Assembly: GCF_024256385.1 (NCBI RefSeq)
Contig: NZ_JAMLFW010000001.1
Location: 434,001-498,000, forward strand
Source: Anatilimnocola floriformis
GTDB lineage: Bacteria > Planctomycetota > Planctomycetia > Pirellulales > Pirellulaceae
DNA: 64,000 bases
Reading direction: 5' to 3'
In this document: one piece after another, positions 24,621 through 34,067 of the stretch
Position numbering within the stretch: position 1 is the stretch's first letter
Layout of the letters: every line of letters starts with the position of its first letter
Program-made: the position numbers and the translations under genes
The notes under the pieces: generated by a model
Told to the model about the DNA's origin: nothing
The model's database searches: none
The model's input: only the letters and a program-made list of their open reading frames with translations

Positions 24621-27125
24621 TTAGTGGTTGAACAAGAACTCTTTGGTATTCACGAGCGCCCACACGATGTCTTCGTAGGCACGCTTTTGATCCGCTTCGT
24701 TCTTTTGAATATGCGACAAAGCCACGGTCAGTTCTTCCGGCAACGGCGGACGGCCGAAGGCCAGGATGTAGAGTTCGCGAACTTTCACATCGTTCGGGCG
24801 AGCCTTGTCATTGGCGAGCACGGCAGCTTTGCCGCTCCCCGAGGTCAGCTTGCCTTGAATTTCACCCGAGTTGAGCAGGTGGAGGCTTTGCGCGAGGTTG
24901 GCTTCGCTTGAGCGTTCGCATTCGCAAGCGCTGCTCGATTCCGGCCGGCCGAAGACCGTCAGGAAGTACGAGTTGAAACCGTTGTCGGGCAGCTGCACCG
25001 CGCGAGTCCCTGCCGGCACGCCGCCGAACGACGATTGATTGCCAGTCACCTGGTCGATCGAGTCGAGCAGCACTTCGGCGTTCAAACGCTTGGGATAGTA
25101 GCGCGAGAAGTTCTGCTTGTCGTCCTGATTCCATTCGTTCGGCTCAGCCGACAGCTGATAGGTCGTCGAACTGACAATCGTCCGGCAGAGCGCCTTCAGG
25201 TCGAAACCACTATCGGTAAAGTTCTTGGCGAGGGCTTCGAGGAGTTCCGGATTGCTGGCCGGGTTCGTCACCCGCATGTCATCTTCCGGATCAACCAAGC
25301 CGCGGCCGAAGAAGTGCTTCCAATAACGATTGACCAGCGACTTGCTGAAGAACGGGTTGTCCTTTTGGCTCAACCAGTCGGCCAGGAAGTGCCGTGGGTC
25401 TTGGTCGGCAGTCAGTTCGAGCGTCTTGTCACCGAGGCCGGTCGGCTTCACGGCCTGGCCGGTCTTGGGATTGGTCGCTTGGGCCATGCCGCGGCGATGG
25501 AAGATCCGTTCTTCGTTTTGAACCATCCCCTTCTTGCGACCGACTTGCGAGAAGAACGCCGCAAAGCCGTAGTAGTCCTGTTGGCTCCACTTCTCGAAAG
25601 GATGGTGATGGCAACGGGCACATTGAATGCGGAGGCCGAGGAACAGCTGGGCTGTGTCTTCGACCTGAGCCGACGAATCTTTCACTTCGCGATACCAGCC
25701 CACCGGCGGATTCCTGCCGGCTTCGCCTGAAGCCGTGAGGACCTCGCGGACGAACTGATCGTAGGGCTTGTTCTCGTTCAGGCTGGTGCGAATCCAATCG
25801 TGGAAGGCGAACGTCGCGGGCTTTTCGACATCCATCCGCCGCTTGTTGCGGAGAATGGCGCCCCACTTATTCGCGAAGTAATCAGCGTAGTCGGTGCTGT
25901 CGAGCAAGCGATTGACGAGGTTGTCGCGCTTGTTCGGATCTTGATCGATGAGGAACTGCTCGACTTCTTCAATCGTTGGCAGACGACCGGTGAGATCGAC
26001 CGTCACGCGGCGGAGGAACGTAGAATCGTCGCAAACCTTGCTCGAGGGCAAGCCGAGGGCTTTCAGTTTCTTTTGCACCGCTTCATCGATGAAGTTGCGC
26101 CCCTTCGGCAAGTCAGTCACTGGCACACCCAGCGGCACCGTGGCGCGAAATACGCCGACGTGGCCTTGATAACGGGCCATCACCGCGACGCTGCCGGTCA
26201 ACTGGCCGGTGGTCACGAGACCGGTGACGCTGACTTCGCCCATTTCGGTGTCGTTCGAGTCGAACTGCGTCGTGCGCGTGACGTCTTCGGTCGCGCCATT
26301 GCTGTAGTGAGCGATGACGACAATCTGTTGCGTGCTTTCGCGTTCCATCAAGCGTTCGGCAGGTTGCACTTCGATGTGGGTGACGTGCGGATCGGTTTCC
26401 TTGCCGTAAGGCATCCCTTGTTCGATCCAACGCTTCATCACGCGATAGGCCGGGGCATCGAACTCAATACGTTGACCACCGCCGTGCGGCAGACGAGCGG
26501 TCGCCTTCAGCAGCAACAAGCTTTGATCGGGCGAAGCCGGAAAGAGCCGACGGCCACGACCTTCTTTCACGAGGTATTCAAAGTCTTCCTTGGGCTCGAA
26601 GCCGAGCAGCGAAAGGCGGAAGCCGTTCTGGCCGCCACTCTTGCCGTGGCAACCACCGCCGTTGCAGCTGTACTTGGTGAAGACCGGTGTAATCTGATTG
26701 GCAAAGTTGATCGGCAGGTCGCTGACGAGGTTCGTCACCTTGAATTTGAGAAGCGATTCGATCCCCGGGCCAGCCGTGATCTTGATCGTCGCTTCTCCTT
26801 CAGAGACCGGGGAAACATAGCCCGTCGCATCGACCACGATGATGCCCTGCGGGGCTGCTTCATAGGTTGCCTTGCCCGACAAATCGCGGGTTTGTCCTGA
26901 AGAATAGACGCCGGTCACGATGATCTGCTGCGCGGCATCGCGACCAGATAGCTGAACCACGCCATCCTGCAGCCGGCCGGTTTCGACCTGAACCGAGGTC
27001 AGTTTACCGGGGTCGCCCAGGCCGGGAGCTTTGGGTTTGGCGGGAGCGTCGGCGGCCATCAGCAAACTGAGTGGCGCGAGCAGTGTGGCCAACAAGAAAG
27101 CCACGGTGGCGGGTGCTCTAGACAT
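24621..27125 (-). CDS. Exported Ig-like (Big_2) / DUF1549-DUF1553 protein
   Basis: 834 residues from the ATG complementary to 27123-27125 (MSRAPATVAFLLATLLAPLSLLMAADA signal peptide). A bacterial Ig-like group 2 domain (about 40-140) precedes the segment 'YSCNGGGCHGKSGGQNGFRLSLLGF', with a CX4CH motif rather than CxxCH, and a second Ig-like domain. DUF1549 follows (FIDEAVQKKLKALGL, DSTFLRRVTVDLTGRLPT, CARCHHHPFEKW), then DUF1553 (WLSQKDNPFFSKSLVNRYWKHFFGRGLV, LLNSGEIQGKL). Such proteins are numerous in Planctomycetes and of uncertain biochemical role. First gene of the three-gene cluster. Confidence 0.93.
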   Translation of the reverse strand: MSRAPATVAFLLATLLAPLSLLMAADAPAKPKAPGLGDPGKLTSVQVETGRLQDGVVQLSGRDAAQQIIVTGVYSSGQTRDLSGKATYEAAPQGIIVVDATGYVSPVSEGEATIKITAGPGIESLLKFKVTNLVSDLPINFANQITPVFTKYSCNGGGCHGKSGGQNGFRLSLLGFEPKEDFEYLVKEGRGRRLFPASPDQSLLLLKATARLPHGGGQRIEFDAPAYRVMKRWIEQGMPYGKETDPHVTHIEVQPAERLMERESTQQIVVIAHYSNGATEDVTRTTQFDSNDTEMGEVSVTGLVTTGQLTGSVAVMARYQGHVGVFRATVPLGVPVTDLPKGRNFIDEAVQKKLKALGLPSSKVCDDSTFLRRVTVDLTGRLPTIEEVEQFLIDQDPNKRDNLVNRLLDSTDYADYFANKWGAILRNKRRMDVEKPATFAFHDWIRTSLNENKPYDQFVREVLTASGEAGRNPPVGWYREVKDSSAQVEDTAQLFLGLRIQCARCHHHPFEKWSQQDYYGFAAFFSQVGRKKGMVQNEERIFHRRGMAQATNPKTGQAVKPTGLGDKTLELTADQDPRHFLADWLSQKDNPFFSKSLVNRYWKHFFGRGLVDPEDDMRVTNPASNPELLEALAKNFTDSGFDLKALCRTIVSSTTYQLSAEPNEWNQDDKQNFSRYYPKRLNAEVLLDSIDQVTGNQSSFGGVPAGTRAVQLPDNGFNSYFLTVFGRPESSSACECERSSEANLAQSLHLLNSGEIQGKLTSGSGKAAVLANDKARPNDVKVRELYILAFGRPPLPEELTVALSHIQKNEADQKRAYEDIVWALVNTKEFLFNH

Positions 27126-27301
27126 GTCCGTCTTCCTTACAAGATCGACGTCCGAACGGGCGGGAGGAATGCCATAGCCAGGCATTGGTGGGACCTACAA
27201 CGCGATTATCTCACCTTAGAAAACGAAATGCAAGCAAACGTCAAACTTCGTTGATGGATTTCGCACGAAGTGGACCGAACCAATTTTCGCCGGGCCGCGT
27301 A

Positions 27302-27329
27302 TTGACACTTGTACACTCATGCGTACACT
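27302..27329 (+). promoter_or_regulatory. Sigma-70-type promoter of the 86-residue gene
   Basis: TTGACA at 27302-27307 matches the -35 consensus exactly; TACACT at 27324-27329 gives the -10 with a 16-base spacer. A GTACACT direct repeat (27311 and 27323) overlaps it and could bind a regulator. Confidence 0.5.
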
Positions 27330-27373
27330 TGCCAATGTTCACTTGTTCAGCAATGACACGGAGGGTGAAACCC

Positions 27374-27634
27374 ATGGTTACTCTGGCAAATCGTAACGAC
27401 GAATTGGCTCGGGCTAGCTACCTGGAATTGACTGGCTCGCGCGAGCCGCAAGCGATCGGTCTGCTGATGCAGCAGGTGCTGGCGCGGTATGCGTTGCCAG
27501 CCGTTCAAGCAGGCCATATTTCGCTCGAAGCCGACGAACGGCATTACGACGACTCCGAAGACATGCACACGTTGGCGGCGACGGCGAAGAAAACTTCGAT
27601 TCGCGCCCATGAAAGCGTGCGCATGGCTGGCTGA
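27374..27634 (+). CDS. Small protein of unknown function
   Basis: 86 residues from the ATG at 27374 with GAGGGTG just upstream. Reads 'MVTLANRNDELARASYLELTGSREPQAIGLLMQQVLARYALPAVQAG' and then an acidic and His-containing region 'EADERHYDDSEDMHTLAATAKKT'. It is probably cytoplasmic and helical, with no signal peptide. An in-frame extension to 27185 is possible but would run through the promoter. It ends 10 bases before the convergent stop of the next gene. No family recognised. Confidence 0.55.
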   Translation: MVTLANRNDELARASYLELTGSREPQAIGLLMQQVLARYALPAVQAGHISLEADERHYDDSEDMHTLAATAKKTSIRAHESVRMAG

Positions 27635-27644
27635 GTCACGCTGA

Positions 27645-29213
27645 TTAGCTCACACCAAGCAGCTCGCAGGCTTGTTGGTATCCCGGCGCTGCATAGCCAT
27701 ATTCGCTGGCAGTGACGCGAGCGAGGGCGATCATTTGTCGCCAACGGAAAGCAGGTCGCGTGGCGGCATATTCTTCGTTCGCCGTGCGGTAGAACTTTTC
27801 GGCATGCAGCGCGCCATCTTCGCTGATGGCAAAACGAAGCAGCAGCTCCTTGAGCGGAGTGACCGCGTGCTGTTGTTCGCCGTATTTGTGGACGATCGCA
27901 CAAGCGCGGGCCTGATCCTTGCCGCGAATCGCTTCGTCGGCGGCAGTGAGTAAATTTTCTGCCGAGGTTTCGGTGACGCCGGCCAATTGCTCAGTGTAGG
28001 GAAACGGCGTTTTTGTGTTGTAGGCCGTTTGTCCCGCGGTGTGAAATGCGCCGACGATGAGGGCCGCGGCCGCGTTCTTGGCGGCGCTCGCTCGCGCGAT
28101 ATTCCGCCAGGCGTTGGCCGAGTCGGAGGCATGCACGCCCACCGAATCGCCATGCACGGTGCCGGCCGGCTTGCCCGCCGAGGCGTGTTCGGGTTTGCGA
28201 CCCGGATCGTGCAGCACCAGTTGATTCGCCGCCAGCGAGATCGCTTCGCCGACGACCTCCGGATCGATTCCTTCGGCGAGCGCCGTGGCTGCTGCTTCAG
28301 CCGCTTGCTGTCGACTGCCGGCGTAGATGGCTTGCACCAGTTTTTCGAACGCCGCATCGTCGAGCGGTTTCTTGCCGAGCGAAGTGTCCAGTAGTTTGTG
28401 CTCTTCCAGCAACTTTGGCAGCAGCGTGCGAATATCGGAGCGTGGGCGATTGCGACTGGCGAGATATTCTTCCGATTGCACGCAATATCGAACGCTCTGC
28501 CGTAGCAGCGTGTGAGCATGTTCCTGTCCCGCGAGCGACAGCATCGACCAGGCCCGCCAGGCGAGCACAACGCGATGGACATCGACCTCTTCCATCACCG
28601 CCCATTGCAGATGCTGAAAGGCTTCGCCCGTTGTGCCGGTGGCGATGGCAGCGAACACGGCTTCGGCGTCGGGATAGCTGACCTGATGAATGGCATCGCG
28701 GAGTTGCTGGTCGGGATTGTTTGTCGGCTTTGCGACGACGACCGTTTGCAACGTGTCGCTCGTCGCATGGCTGGTCGCTTGAATGCGACTGGCGTTGCGG
28801 AAGACGACTTTCAAAACGGGCAGTGCGCGCTTCTCGACTGGCGACTCGAGCGCCATTTGATAAGCAGGGCCGAGCGCCATGAAGGTGTGATAGCCCGTGT
28901 AGTCGTTACCGCCGAAGGCCCGCGCATTGGCAAAGGCCGCCGCGCAGGTCAGCGTTTTCAAATCGGTTCCGGCTTTCAGTTTGTCCACGAGTGTTGGCAG
29001 TAGTTTTTCTGGCTCGGTCGCTTGCATCAGGTCGACGAGCGGTTCGAGTTCGCCGAACGTGACGCGGTTCTTCACATCCTCATTGGCCCATGCAGGCGAC
29101 AAACCGAGGTCACCGGCGAGCGTGCCTCCCAAACTGGCGGCAAGCATGCCGCGGCCCACATCGGCAAGAAACTCACGGCGGCTGTTGCGAGCACGCAGGT
29201 TCGGCGATTGCAT
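27645..29213 (-). CDS. Tat-exported helical protein of unknown function
   Basis: 522 residues with a twin-arginine signal (NSRREFLADVG followed by a hydrophobic stretch and AWA). The mature part is helical with no repeat, and contains several His-bearing segments: 'NDYTGYHTFMALGPAY', 'EEVDVHRVVLAWRAW', 'GQEHAHTLLRQSVRYCV', 'GAFHTAGQTAYN'. The Tat signal suggests a folded, perhaps cofactor-binding protein in the periplasm. I do not recognise a characterised family; the conserved histidines could bind a metal, which is inference. Confidence 0.8.
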   Translation of the reverse strand: MQSPNLRARNSRREFLADVGRGMLAASLGGTLAGDLGLSPAWANEDVKNRVTFGELEPLVDLMQATEPEKLLPTLVDKLKAGTDLKTLTCAAAFANARAFGGNDYTGYHTFMALGPAYQMALESPVEKRALPVLKVVFRNASRIQATSHATSDTLQTVVVAKPTNNPDQQLRDAIHQVSYPDAEAVFAAIATGTTGEAFQHLQWAVMEEVDVHRVVLAWRAWSMLSLAGQEHAHTLLRQSVRYCVQSEEYLASRNRPRSDIRTLLPKLLEEHKLLDTSLGKKPLDDAAFEKLVQAIYAGSRQQAAEAAATALAEGIDPEVVGEAISLAANQLVLHDPGRKPEHASAGKPAGTVHGDSVGVHASDSANAWRNIARASAAKNAAAALIVGAFHTAGQTAYNTKTPFPYTEQLAGVTETSAENLLTAADEAIRGKDQARACAIVHKYGEQQHAVTPLKELLLRFAISEDGALHAEKFYRTANEEYAATRPAFRWRQMIALARVTASEYGYAAPGYQQACELLGVS

Positions 29214-29409
29214 GGCGAATCTCCGGGGAGAAAGAGTTGCCTGGCTGTTCTGCTGGGACTCGCGCGCATTATAGCGCTCGCCGCTCAGCGACTACAAATC
29301 AATTCGCTAGCGTGCGACCGCTGCAAACCTCCATATACATAGCTGGCTAACTTCGCTAACTTCCCCAGCAGCGCTGTTGCCGCGGAGCCCTTGCCGGGGA
29401 AGCACACTC

Positions 29410-30456
29410 ATGAACCAACCCGATCAGCCCTTTTCGCCCGTGCCGATGCGGCAGTTGCCGAATGTCAGCCGGCGCACATTGATCGTGGGTGGCGGTCTCG
29501 CGGCGGCGGGAATCGTGCTGAGCTATCAGCTGCGCGAAATGCTCAAGGGCCGCGGCAGCGTTTTTGTCGCGAAGAATCAGCGCTATGATGGTCCGCTCGA
29601 GCAGACCATTCGTGATGGCTTTGTGGCCTGCGGCCTCGATCCGCTGCAAATCAAAGGAAAGCGGATTCTACTCAAGCCGAACCTGGTCGAGCCTTCGCGC
29701 GATTGCCCGCACATGACGACGCACCCAGCCATGGTGCTCGCGGCGGCCGAAGTCTTTCGCAGCTGGGGCGGCATCGTCAATGTTGGCGAAGGGCCCGGCC
29801 ATGTGCGCGATACCGAAATGGCGCTCGTCGAATCGGGCGTGGCCGACGCGCTCGATTCGCTGAAGTTGCCCTTCAGCGATCTCAACTACGAAGAAGTCGT
29901 CTGGACGCCCAATCGCGGCAAGGCCAGCAAGCTCGAGGGCTTCTTCTTTCCGCGGAGCGTGGCCGAAGCCGATCTGGTGGTTTCGCTGCCGAAGCTGAAA
30001 ACGCATCACTGGGTGGGCGTGACGCTGGCGATGAAGAATCTTTACGGCACGATCCCCGGCATCAAATACGGCTGGCCGAAAAACGTACTTCATCACAACG
30101 GCATTCCCGAGACGGTCTTCGATATCAACGCCTCGCTGCCGAAGACCATCGCCCTGGTCGACGGCATCGACTGCATGGAAGGTGACGGCCCCATCATGGG
30201 GACGAAGAAGCAGATGGGGCTCGTAGTCATCGGCACGAACCCGACGGCCGTCGATGCCACGATCTGCCGAATTATGGATGTGAATCCGGCGCAAGTGCCA
30301 TATCTCCGCCTCGCAGCCGATCGACTGGGGCCATTGAGCAGTCAGCGGATCGATCAGCGCGGCGAAGATTGGAAGGGGCTGGTCTCGCCATTTCAGGTGC
30401 TCGACAAGCCACATCTGCGAGCGCTCGTGCGTCATCGCGGCTTGCTCGTGACTTAG
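29410..30456 (+). CDS. DUF362-domain protein, Tat-like leader
   Basis: 348 residues from the ATG at 29410. A leader with 'VSRRTLIVGGGLAAAG' resembles a Tat signal anchor. The DUF362 core is clear: 'KGKRILLKPNLVEPSRDCPHMTTHPAMVLAAAEVF', 'GEGPGHVRDTEM', 'VSLPKLKTHHWVGVTLAMKNLYGTIPG', 'DGIDCMEGDGPIMGTKKQMGLVVIGTNPTAVDATICRIM' (quoted as landmarks). No ferredoxin cysteine cluster is present although some family members have one. Activity is unknown. Divergent from the Tat-exported gene. Confidence 0.88.
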   Translation: MNQPDQPFSPVPMRQLPNVSRRTLIVGGGLAAAGIVLSYQLREMLKGRGSVFVAKNQRYDGPLEQTIRDGFVACGLDPLQIKGKRILLKPNLVEPSRDCPHMTTHPAMVLAAAEVFRSWGGIVNVGEGPGHVRDTEMALVESGVADALDSLKLPFSDLNYEEVVWTPNRGKASKLEGFFFPRSVAEADLVVSLPKLKTHHWVGVTLAMKNLYGTIPGIKYGWPKNVLHHNGIPETVFDINASLPKTIALVDGIDCMEGDGPIMGTKKQMGLVVIGTNPTAVDATICRIMDVNPAQVPYLRLAADRLGPLSSQRIDQRGEDWKGLVSPFQVLDKPHLRALVRHRGLLVT

Positions 30457-30531
30457 CGCAAAGACTCCCGAACCGTTGCTGGCTGGGTTATCCTAGTTGT
30501 GGGTTCGGCCAAAGTCGCCTTTCGCCACACC

Positions 30532-30570
30532 GTTCGAAGACGCGTGCTTTCGCGGGAGCGAAAGCCGACA
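30532..30570. repeat. Dispersed hairpin repeat, CTTTCGC family, copy 2
   Basis: GTTCGAAGACGCGTGCTTTC then GCGGGAGCGAAAGCCGACA; stem GCTTTCGC/GCGAAAGC with a GGGA-like loop. The first 11 bases (GTTCGAAGACG) are identical to those of the copy at 4642. It lies 13 bases before the WD40 gene start, so it is likely within its leader. Confidence 0.65.
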
Positions 30571-30582
30571 GTCGAGGCTCTC

Positions 30583-31674
30583 ATGATCCGCAGCAATTCC
30601 TTCATCATCGCGCTTGTCGTGACATTCAGTTGTGCGGCTCTCCATGCCGCGCCGTTCGTTCCCGCGCGCGATCCCAATGTCGTGGCCATCGCGCCCAGCG
30701 GCAATGTGGTGGCCACGGGTTGCTCAGGAATGTCCGACGGCAGCTTTCCGCCGCGACCTCATCCCGACGTGCGGAAGTGCGCGGTGGTCGCCATTTGGGA
30801 TGTCGCCACTGGCAAGCGGCTCGCACGGATGGAGACCTTCGGCGATTTCACGCAGCTGGCGTTTTCGCCCGATGGCACGTTGCTCGCGGCCGCGCGACTA
30901 TTTGCCACGGCGGACGGCGTGCCGATGAATGAAGTTCGCATTTGGGATGCGACGACGGGGCGCGTGGTGAAAGTGCTCGATCGCTGCCATGCGTTTTGTT
31001 TTGCTCCGGCTGGCAACCGACTGGCCGTGGTCAGCCGCAGCAAGTGCGTTGTCTACGACAAAACCGATTGGTCGAAGGAGCATCTCATTCCACCGCTGGG
31101 CGGCTGTGTGAGCGTGAGCTTTTTGAATGACGGCAGTGCGCTCCTCGGCGTGGTCCGCGAAACCAAGGCCGAGCAGCCCGATCAATATTTCATTCGCAAG
31201 TGCGATCTTGAAACCGGCAAGCAGTTGCAGCAATCACAGCCGCTGGCGAATGCTTTTTATCGACTCGCGCTCGCTCCCGACAATGCCTCGCTGGCCACCG
31301 GTCACGATGGGGGCAATGTGCTGGTGTGGGATCTCGCCACGCTCGCACCGCAACTGCGGCTGCAGACCAGCATCAAGGGCTGGGCTCATCCCTTCTTTTC
31401 ACCCGATGGCAAGTATCTCGCCGGCGGCTGCCAGGACAACGGCGACGTGGTGCTGTGGGATCTCAACACTACGAAAGAAGCCGGCCGGTTCTCGTTCGAC
31501 AAATGGAACGCCCGCACGTTTTACACGCGGACCGCCGAAGAAACCTTCCGCCCGGAAAAAGATCCGCAGCGGTTCGTGTTTCATCCCGACAGCAGCGCCT
31601 ACCTCGTCGGCGGCTCGGGTGGCGTGCTGCGATTGATCGATGGTGGTCGGGAACTGAAGCGCTTCGGCGATTAA
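30583..31674 (+). CDS. Exported WD40-repeat protein
   Basis: 363 residues from the ATG at 30583, giving a signal peptide (MIRSNSFIIALVVTFSCAALHA). WD40-type blades are visible: 'VVAIWDVATGKRLARM', 'LAFSPDGTLLAAARLF', 'VRIWDATTGRVVKVL', 'LATGHDGGNVLVWDLATL', 'FFSPDGKYLAGGCQDNGDVVLWDLNTTKEA'. Probably one beta-propeller acting in the periplasm as a binding platform. It is separate in sequence from the larger WD40/cytochrome protein and carries no heme motif. Confidence 0.85.
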   Translation: MIRSNSFIIALVVTFSCAALHAAPFVPARDPNVVAIAPSGNVVATGCSGMSDGSFPPRPHPDVRKCAVVAIWDVATGKRLARMETFGDFTQLAFSPDGTLLAAARLFATADGVPMNEVRIWDATTGRVVKVLDRCHAFCFAPAGNRLAVVSRSKCVVYDKTDWSKEHLIPPLGGCVSVSFLNDGSALLGVVRETKAEQPDQYFIRKCDLETGKQLQQSQPLANAFYRLALAPDNASLATGHDGGNVLVWDLATLAPQLRLQTSIKGWAHPFFSPDGKYLAGGCQDNGDVVLWDLNTTKEAGRFSFDKWNARTFYTRTAEETFRPEKDPQRFVFHPDSSAYLVGGSGGVLRLIDGGRELKRFGD

Positions 31675-31688
31675 GACGGCCGCAGCGT

Positions 31689-34067
31689 CTATTCCTTGAA
31701 GTCGTACTTGTCGGTCATCACCAGCGGCAAGTCGCTGATTTCAAACAACCCTTCTTGCGCTGCTTCGGTGAAGAACTGCTTGGCTTTTTCCTGATTCTCG
31801 GGCGTGTCGGCCTTTGAGGTGGCGAGCCAGGCGCCCTTGATGACTTTCGTCACGCGATCGGTCGGCGGCAGACGCACGTCGACCAGCGCCATGGCCAAAC
31901 CATCGGGCAAGCTGCTGGGGGTGTAGGTCTTGTTCGTTGCGTTGAGGCGAATGGTGAGCATTTGCGGAGTCTTCGCAACGACGATCACGCGCGTGCTCGC
32001 GCCGAGCGTCAATTCGGCGCCGGTGGTGAAGGCATCGTCGGCAAACAGGGCTTTGATTTCCTTGTCGAACTGCTTGACGTATTCATTCATCAGGTTCAAT
32101 CGCTCAAACTTGGTGAACGGATCTTGCCCCTTGGCGAGCGGCTTGGCTGCGGCGAGTTGCGCGTCGGCTTCGGAGAAGTTACGATCCTTCAGCGCCTGGC
32201 GGGCCTTGGTGAGGGCGAACGTTAGCGCCTTGGCATCACCGGCCGACATCTTCTCCATCGGCGGCTCGGCCGGTTTCATCGGCATCGGAGTCATCATCTC
32301 CGGCTTCGGATCGGCGTTCTTATCTGGTGGCTTGAACTCGATCTCCGGTTTTGGTTTTGGCTCCATTACCTCGGGCTTCATTTCCGGCCGAGGGTCGGTG
32401 GGCATGACTTCCGGCTTCGGCATGGGCGGCGTGACCATCGGGTTGAGGTCGATAGGCTTCGGCACCTCCACCGGCAACTTGGGCTTTGCTGGTTCTGGCG
32501 GCTTGGGCGGTGTGGGGGTCAGCTTGGGCTTGGTATCGGTCGGCGGAGTCGGTTGAACGACGGGAGTCTGGTTCTGCGCGAGCTCGTCTGGGTCTTGCTT
32601 GGAATTGGCCAGGGCGAAAATCAGGCCGCCGACCACGAGCAAGGCAGCGCCGGCGCAGATGATGATCAGCGTCGGATCTTTTTTCTTGGGAGCCGATTCG
32701 TACCGCACGGGCGAGACCGACGCACCGCTCATCGGCGCCATCGACAACGCGTTTCCTAGTGGAGCATCGAAAGCCGAGTTGCCGGGAGCCGCAGCTTTGC
32801 CGCGCGGGATGTCGCCCACCGGTTGGCCGGCAGCAAAACCCATGATGCGCGGCTGCTTCTCTTCGCCGGACATCGCTAAGGGAGACATCGGCGACATTGG
32901 GCCGAGAGGAGCCATCGGATCGGCGCCGGGCATCGGCATGGGGGCCATTGGATTCATTCCCATTCCCGCATTGGGATCGCCGTAGCCTGCGTGAGCCGTC
33001 GGGGCATAGCTGGGTTGGGGCGATGAACCAAGGCCGAGCGCATCGAGTGGCGATGGTTTGCGCTTGGCAGGACCAAACAGTGCATCAAGCCCTTCCGCGG
33101 CTGGCGGCGGAGGTGGCGGCGCCGAAGGCATGCCATACGAAGGCTGCGGATATTGCGGCGCCCCATAAGGCATCGGTTGCGGCTGACCATACGGCTGTGG
33201 ATAGCCAGGTTGCTGCGGATAGCCGGGAACTCCGCCGTATTGCTGCGGGGCGTAACCGGGCTGAGCATAGCCGGGTTGCGGCTGGCCATATTGTGGTTGC
33301 TGGGGGTAGGCCGGCTGAGGCTGCGGATAGCCGGGCTGCTGATAACCCGGCTGCGGTTGATAACCGTACATGGGCTGCGCCAGCGGCGCGGCTTGTTGCG
33401 GGTAAGCCGGCTGCGCCATCATGGGCTGCGCGGGCATGGGCTGTGCAACGATTGGTTGCGCGGCCATCGGTTGCGCGGGCTGTGTAGGCCAGGCTGCTGC
33501 GGGACTTGCTTCCGGAGCAGACGGCGCAATTGGCGTGGGCGCAGCGAGCGAGGCTTGGATCGGCGCAGGTTCTGGCGTGCGAACTTTTTCGGGTGCGCGT
33601 GTCGGCTCGGAGCGAGTTGGTTCGGGAACTGGTGCTGCCGGCGGAGCTTCTTTTTTCGGCGTCGACTTTCCGCCGTTCGGACCCATGCCGGGTGGAAAGC
33701 GAGGATCCCAAGCAGCCGTTGCGCCCGACGCTGCGGATGATGCGGGAGCAATCGGAGCAGCTTCGGCCTTCGGAGCGCTACCAGAAGCGCCGGCCGTCTC
33801 GCGCAGATCGGTGTCGTATTCCTGCTTCCGCTCGGGATCGAGCAAGCGGCCCTTCGCCAGCAGCAGTTCATCGAGCAGCTTCGACCAGGCCTTGGCGTTC
33901 GGCCCCGGGCGGAAACCACGGACGCGGCTCATCGCCTTATCGGCAGCCACCGTAATTCGCCCCGCGTCGGCCTCAAAGTTCGGCAGCCCCAGCACTTGGT
34001 AATGGTTGGGATCGGCCAGATCGGCGGGCAAACCCAGCCATTCGACGTATGGATTGAAATCAGACAT
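31689..34067 (-). CDS. J-like-domain membrane protein with Pro/Gln/Tyr-rich repeats
   Basis: 793 residues from the ATG complementary to 34065-34067. The first 85 residues form the planctomycete J-like domain (PYVEWLGLPADLADPNHYQVLGL, then 'ELLLAKGRLLDPERKQEYD'), which lacks the HPD triad of true DnaJ. Residues about 150-340 are Pro/Gln/Tyr/Gly-rich with many YPQP and GYPQ units. One membrane helix follows near 459-483 (LIIICAGAALLVVGGLIFAL), then Pro/Lys-rich text with 'PKPE' repeats and a globular C-terminal domain. Probably cytoplasmic N-terminus, exported C-terminus. Function unknown. Confidence 0.82.
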   Translation of the reverse strand: MSDFNPYVEWLGLPADLADPNHYQVLGLPNFEADAGRITVAADKAMSRVRGFRPGPNAKAWSKLLDELLLAKGRLLDPERKQEYDTDLRETAGASGSAPKAEAAPIAPASSAASGATAAWDPRFPPGMGPNGGKSTPKKEAPPAAPVPEPTRSEPTRAPEKVRTPEPAPIQASLAAPTPIAPSAPEASPAAAWPTQPAQPMAAQPIVAQPMPAQPMMAQPAYPQQAAPLAQPMYGYQPQPGYQQPGYPQPQPAYPQQPQYGQPQPGYAQPGYAPQQYGGVPGYPQQPGYPQPYGQPQPMPYGAPQYPQPSYGMPSAPPPPPPAAEGLDALFGPAKRKPSPLDALGLGSSPQPSYAPTAHAGYGDPNAGMGMNPMAPMPMPGADPMAPLGPMSPMSPLAMSGEEKQPRIMGFAAGQPVGDIPRGKAAAPGNSAFDAPLGNALSMAPMSGASVSPVRYESAPKKKDPTLIIICAGAALLVVGGLIFALANSKQDPDELAQNQTPVVQPTPPTDTKPKLTPTPPKPPEPAKPKLPVEVPKPIDLNPMVTPPMPKPEVMPTDPRPEMKPEVMEPKPKPEIEFKPPDKNADPKPEMMTPMPMKPAEPPMEKMSAGDAKALTFALTKARQALKDRNFSEADAQLAAAKPLAKGQDPFTKFERLNLMNEYVKQFDKEIKALFADDAFTTGAELTLGASTRVIVVAKTPQMLTIRLNATNKTYTPSSLPDGLAMALVDVRLPPTDRVTKVIKGAWLATSKADTPENQEKAKQFFTEAAQEGLFEISDLPLVMTDKYDFKE

